64,000 nt of DNA, taken from NCBI GenBank assembly GCA_036898135.1, contig CM072513.1, positions 91,696,017-91,760,016 of the forward strand. Direction: 5' to 3'. A program made the translations under genes and the position numbers. This document shows positions 61,262 to 64,000 of the stretch, piece by piece. Origin of the DNA: Oncomelania hupensis. Taxonomy: Eukaryota; Mollusca; Gastropoda; Littorinimorpha; Pomatiopsidae. Position 1 is the first letter of the stretch. Every line of letters starts with the position of its first letter. A model generated the notes under the pieces. That model ran no database searches and had not been told where the DNA came from. It saw only the letters and a program-made list of their open reading frames with translations.

Positions 61262-62055
61262 AAATGAATTCTCTAATTATAAATGTACCCTGATATAAAA
61301 TGAATTCTCTAATTATAAATGTACCCTGATATAAAATGAATTCTATAATTATAGATGCTCTCTGTTATACAATGAATTCTATAATTATAAATGCTCCCTG
61401 TTATAAAATGAATTCTATAATTACAAATGCTCTCTGATATAAAATGAATTCTATAATTATAGATGCTCTTTGTTATAAAATGAATTCTATAATTAATTAT
61501 AGATGCTCTCTGATATAAAATGAATTCTCTAATTATAAATGCTCTCTGTTATACAATGAATTCTATAATTATAAATGCTCTCTGTTATAATTATAAAAAT
61601 GAATTCTCTAATTCAAATGTTCTCTATTATAAAATGAATTCTATAATTATAAATGCTCCCTGTTAAAAAAAAAGGTAAAGGTAGTCCCATAGCCTTGTGG
61701 CCGTAGGGGAGCGTGATGTTGGAGATCACACTTATCTTGGGCCAGCGTAATGAGGGTGATGCCCAACTCTCTCCCTCGCTGCTTTACCTTCCCCACCCTC
61801 AAGAGAGTAGGTACTCAATCACAGTTGAGTCAACTGGGGGCGTTGTTATTTGTCGCTTCACGCCTTAGCGGTCACCCATCCAAGTGCTAACCGCACCGGA
61901 CGGTGCTTCACTTTCGACACAGTAGCGAGTGCTCCAACCACTGCACTATCCGACACCCCCTGTCCCTGTTATAAAAATGAATTCTATAATTATAAATGCT
62001 CTCTGATATAAAATGAATTCTCTAATTATAAATGCTCTCTGTTATAAAATGAATT
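61262..62055. repeat. AT-rich satellite, 36-bp unit, interrupted by a SINE
   Basis: Units TGAATTCTCTAATTATAAAT GTACCCTGATATAAAA (and GCTCTCTGTTATAAAA variants) repeat about 11 times up to 61665 and resume for 2-3 units after 61962. The interruption is the 5S/tRNA-headed SINE at 61666-61962. Every unit has an EcoRI site (GAATTC), apart from decayed ones. Confidence 0.93.
61666..61962 (-). mobile_element. Hybrid tRNA/5S-headed SINE (copy B), minus strand
   Basis: Reverse complement starts GGGGGTGTCGGATAGTGCAG, continues AAGTGAAGCACCGTCCGGTG and CGGTTAGCACTTGGATGGGT (5S-like box C), and ends CTACCTTTACC with a T-run. It is flanked by TCCCTGTTA (61657-61665, 61963-61971). The insertion into the 36-bp satellite fixes both element borders. 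Confidence 0.88.
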
Positions 62056-62365
62056 TTAACCTTACAACATAAAGTGTGCAGACTTAAATAGTTTTGTTTT
62101 TCTGTGTAATATTCATAAACGATAAACGTCGTCATTCCTCTTGCATGTCGTAATGCATAGTCTGTGGTTTTTCGGTAGCTACAAATAAGTATGGTATTGT
62201 TACATGGAATATATTTTTACATTATAGAATTAAGTTTATAATAACTGTAAAATATATTTTATAACTAAGGCATTTGATCATAGAAAGTATTTCTTAAAGA
62301 TATAATGAAAAAAATCATTTATTTACAAATGGTGCTCCATAGCTGAACGCTCTGTACAACAGCCA
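62056..62365. other. AT-rich spacer, nothing recognised
   Basis: No coding frame, repeat unit or hairpin was recognised in this stretch. Confidence 0.4.
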
Positions 62366-62565
62366 TTCAATCATCATCATCATCGTCATCATCATCATCG
62401 TCATCATCATCATCGTCGTCATCATCATCATCATCATCATCAACCTCATTATCATTATCATCATTAATCACCAATCATCATCAATCACCAATCACCATCA
62501 TCAATCGCCAATAATCATCATCAATCACCAATCATCATCATCATCATCATCATCATATTAATCGT
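62366..62565. repeat. (ATC)n microsatellite, interrupted
   Basis: CATCATCAT repeats with CGTCAT and CACCAATCATCATCAAT variants. Confidence 0.93.
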
Positions 62566-62624
62566 CTTATTCAGCAGGTAGAAGATAACATAACGAGTGA
62601 CGCGCAATCCGTGAACGATGTTAC

Positions 62625-62905
62625 ACAGGCAGGCAGATGATGGAACGACTTAGTTGCCTGGGAAGCCGAATACTCGCAGTACCAACGTCTGTAGCTAAGG
62701 TTTCTCTCTGCTGCACGTCCTTCACCCCACAGTTCGTTCTTGACACAATGAGTGACACCACCATCAGCGAAGGACGTCAAACAGGCGGCAGCATCATGGT
62801 TGGACGACGTAACGCGTCGCCAGGAGAGCCGAACGCTCGCAGCGCCAGTGTCTGCAGTTCTTTCTCTCTCAGCAGTTTCTGCTCTGCCCGATGTTCCACT
62901 GCACA
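62625..62905 (+). repeat. Diverged tandem duplication of about 140 bp
   Basis: Unit 1 (GGCAGATGATGGAACGAC, GAAGCCGAATACTCGCAGTA, CTGTAGCTAAGGTTTCTCTC) and unit 2 (GGCAGCATCATGGTTGGACG, GAGCCGAACGCTCGCAGCGC, CTGCAGTTCTTTCTCTC) align along their length. The open frame over both is probably a by-product, but a short translated product cannot be excluded. Confidence 0.6.
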
Positions 62906-62944
62906 AATCAAATTAAAAGACAATGGTGATGGTGATGGTGATGA

Positions 62945-62983
62945 TAATTATGATGATGATGGCATGATGATGATGATGATGAA

Positions 62984-63059
<76 letters not shown>

Positions 63060-63060
63060 T
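62945..63060. repeat. (GAT)n microsatellite
   Basis: ATGATGATG over about 115 bases with GGC and AAG interruptions in the left part. Confidence 0.97.
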
Positions 63061-63120
63061 AGGTAATACACATTGCTGCGATCGGTAGAAAGTATCGTCA
63101 AAACTCCCGCTAGCAGCAGT

Positions 63121-63560
63121 TCCCTCCATCCCTTCAAAGTATATTTTGGGCTCGCTGCTAGCCGCGGATTCGAACCGCAGTACTGTTTAAAAGTGATGGA
63201 AATAGCGGAATATTGCTACAAGGGTTCGGGTAAGGGTTAGTTGTAGATCTATCCCTAGCCCTTGCCCTAACCCTTTTCTCTACAGAAATGCTCTTTTTCC
63301 GTCCCAAAAACCCATTTGCCATTCTTGGATTCTTAAATTGTATGAAACCAAGTGAGGACACTGTCCGGCGTCAATAAACGGTTCGAACAGATTCTCAAAC
63401 GGTTCGTAAAAGACAGTTGACCTAGAAACAAATACAGCGTGACCTCATTCGTCGCCTAGAGGAGACGAAACTTACTTTTCCGTTTCTAGTCTTTCATCGA
63501 CACTGTAACTGAGCAGGCTGCTAACCTCGCCAAAATATCCCTTCAAGGGACAAGGGACAT
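63121..63560. mobile_element. Probable MITE sharing a core with 51836-52121
   Basis: Left arm CCCTTCAAAGTATATTTTGG then GCTCGCTGCTAGC, and an inverted right arm GCTGCTAACCTCGCCAAAAT then ATCCCTTCAAGGG near 63500-63550. The interior 63223-63290 matches the centre of 51836-52121. A tRNA-like B box (GGTTCGAATCC) lies on the minus strand near 63170. Borders are approximate. Confidence 0.5.
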
Positions 63561-63627
63561 ACTTTGGCCTGCTGCGCAGCGTGTGCCTGGAGTATTCTTT
63601 CTTTCGATCGTAGCTATGTGCAATGGG

Positions 63628-63717
<90 letters not shown>
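63628..63717. repeat. (ATG)n microsatellite
   Basis: About 30 uninterrupted GAT units. Confidence 0.98.
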
Positions 63718-63853
63718 GCGTCACAATATGAACAAACACTAGCAACAATGCCGACAATTACAGGTATGGGAGGGCTGGGGGGTGATTTACAGAAGGCAAA
63801 TTGAATTTTTACATGCTTTCAGCAAATCAGTTTTCAATTCTTTAATTCTTATT

Positions 63854-64000
63854 CAGCAAAGTTTAGTGTTCAAAAGGGCTGCTAGATTATAAACCTATTC
63901 ATTCAAGGCAAAGTTTACTGTTCAAAAGGGCTGCTAGATTATAAACCTATTCATTCAAGGCAAAGTTTACTGTTCAAAAGGGCTGCTAGATTATAAACCT
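63854..64000. repeat. 52-bp satellite array running off the window
   Basis: CAAAGTTTACTGTTCAAAAG GGCTGCTAGATTATAAACCT ATTCATTCAAGG repeats from about 63857, 63909 and 63961 with near identity (first unit has TTTAGTG). The array is cut by the window end. Confidence 0.95.

Noticed and set aside
62637..63062. 141-codon ORF ending in poly-Met
   Set aside because: The end is the (GAT)n microsatellite and the front is a diverged tandem duplication; no recognised domain.
63160..63200. tRNA gene on minus strand
   Set aside because: Only a B-box-like GGTTCGAATCC is present; no A box, acceptor stem or anticodon arm can be drawn.

Overview
The window looks like nuclear DNA of an invertebrate animal, most likely a marine mollusc (inference). 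The signs are small exons in long introns with GT..AG borders, many non-LTR retrotransposon remnants, tRNA-headed and 5S-headed SINEs, DNA-transposon derivatives and long microsatellites. No prokaryotic, organellar, rRNA or tRNA gene was found.

Two genes are supported by exon chains whose splice phases agree at every junction. Gene 1 (+, about 824-30607, N-terminus outside the window) has 13 visible exons coding 1083 residues: a Ser/Asp-rich acidic stretch, a C4HC3 PHD finger split by an intron, a Ser/Pro-rich linker, an F-box and leucine-rich repeats up to the stop. This suggests a nuclear SCF-type substrate receptor that reads chromatin. Gene 2 (-, 46958-38535) is a complete 6-exon, 324-codon isoaspartyl peptidase/L-asparaginase (ASRGL1 type). 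One of its exons (40239-40349) is found only by reading the minus strand between larger open frames. The two genes converge on about 8 kb of repeat-rich spacer.

Introns and spacers are a layered record of transposition. An RTE-like non-LTR family with a (TAGGA)n tail occurs at least seven times. One copy is near full length (54110-57450) with target duplications and lies inside a DNA element with its own inverted repeats and 4-bp target duplication (53584-58205). Another (25301-27576) looks like a template-jump chimera. A third (34199-35405) was hit by a second copy in the opposite orientation. CR1/L2-like RT remnants, a Tigger/pogo derivative that keeps only its DNA-binding ORF (13036-13823), a BED-finger element (17959-19318), a Harbinger-type MITE (42191-42896), a THAP-coding MITE (48278-48518), a GC-rich palindromic element (50763-51522) and fold-back MITEs (51836-52121, 63121-63560) were recognised from terminal repeats and flanking duplications. 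An unclassified family of about 560-620 bp, with a conserved TATA-like string and a recurrent minus-strand short ORF starting MPTL, occurs about nine times.

The 43.4-44.5 kb part of gene 2's intron holds four diverged units, each pairing a TGACGTCA-centred inverted repeat with TTAGGG-like runs. The right end (59-62.1 kb) is a cluster of three minisatellites. The 27-copy 43/46-bp array appears to have grown inside a SINE whose single-unit relatives lie elsewhere in the window. From about 47.4 kb to the end no confident host gene was found apart from a weak candidate exon near 52.46 kb.
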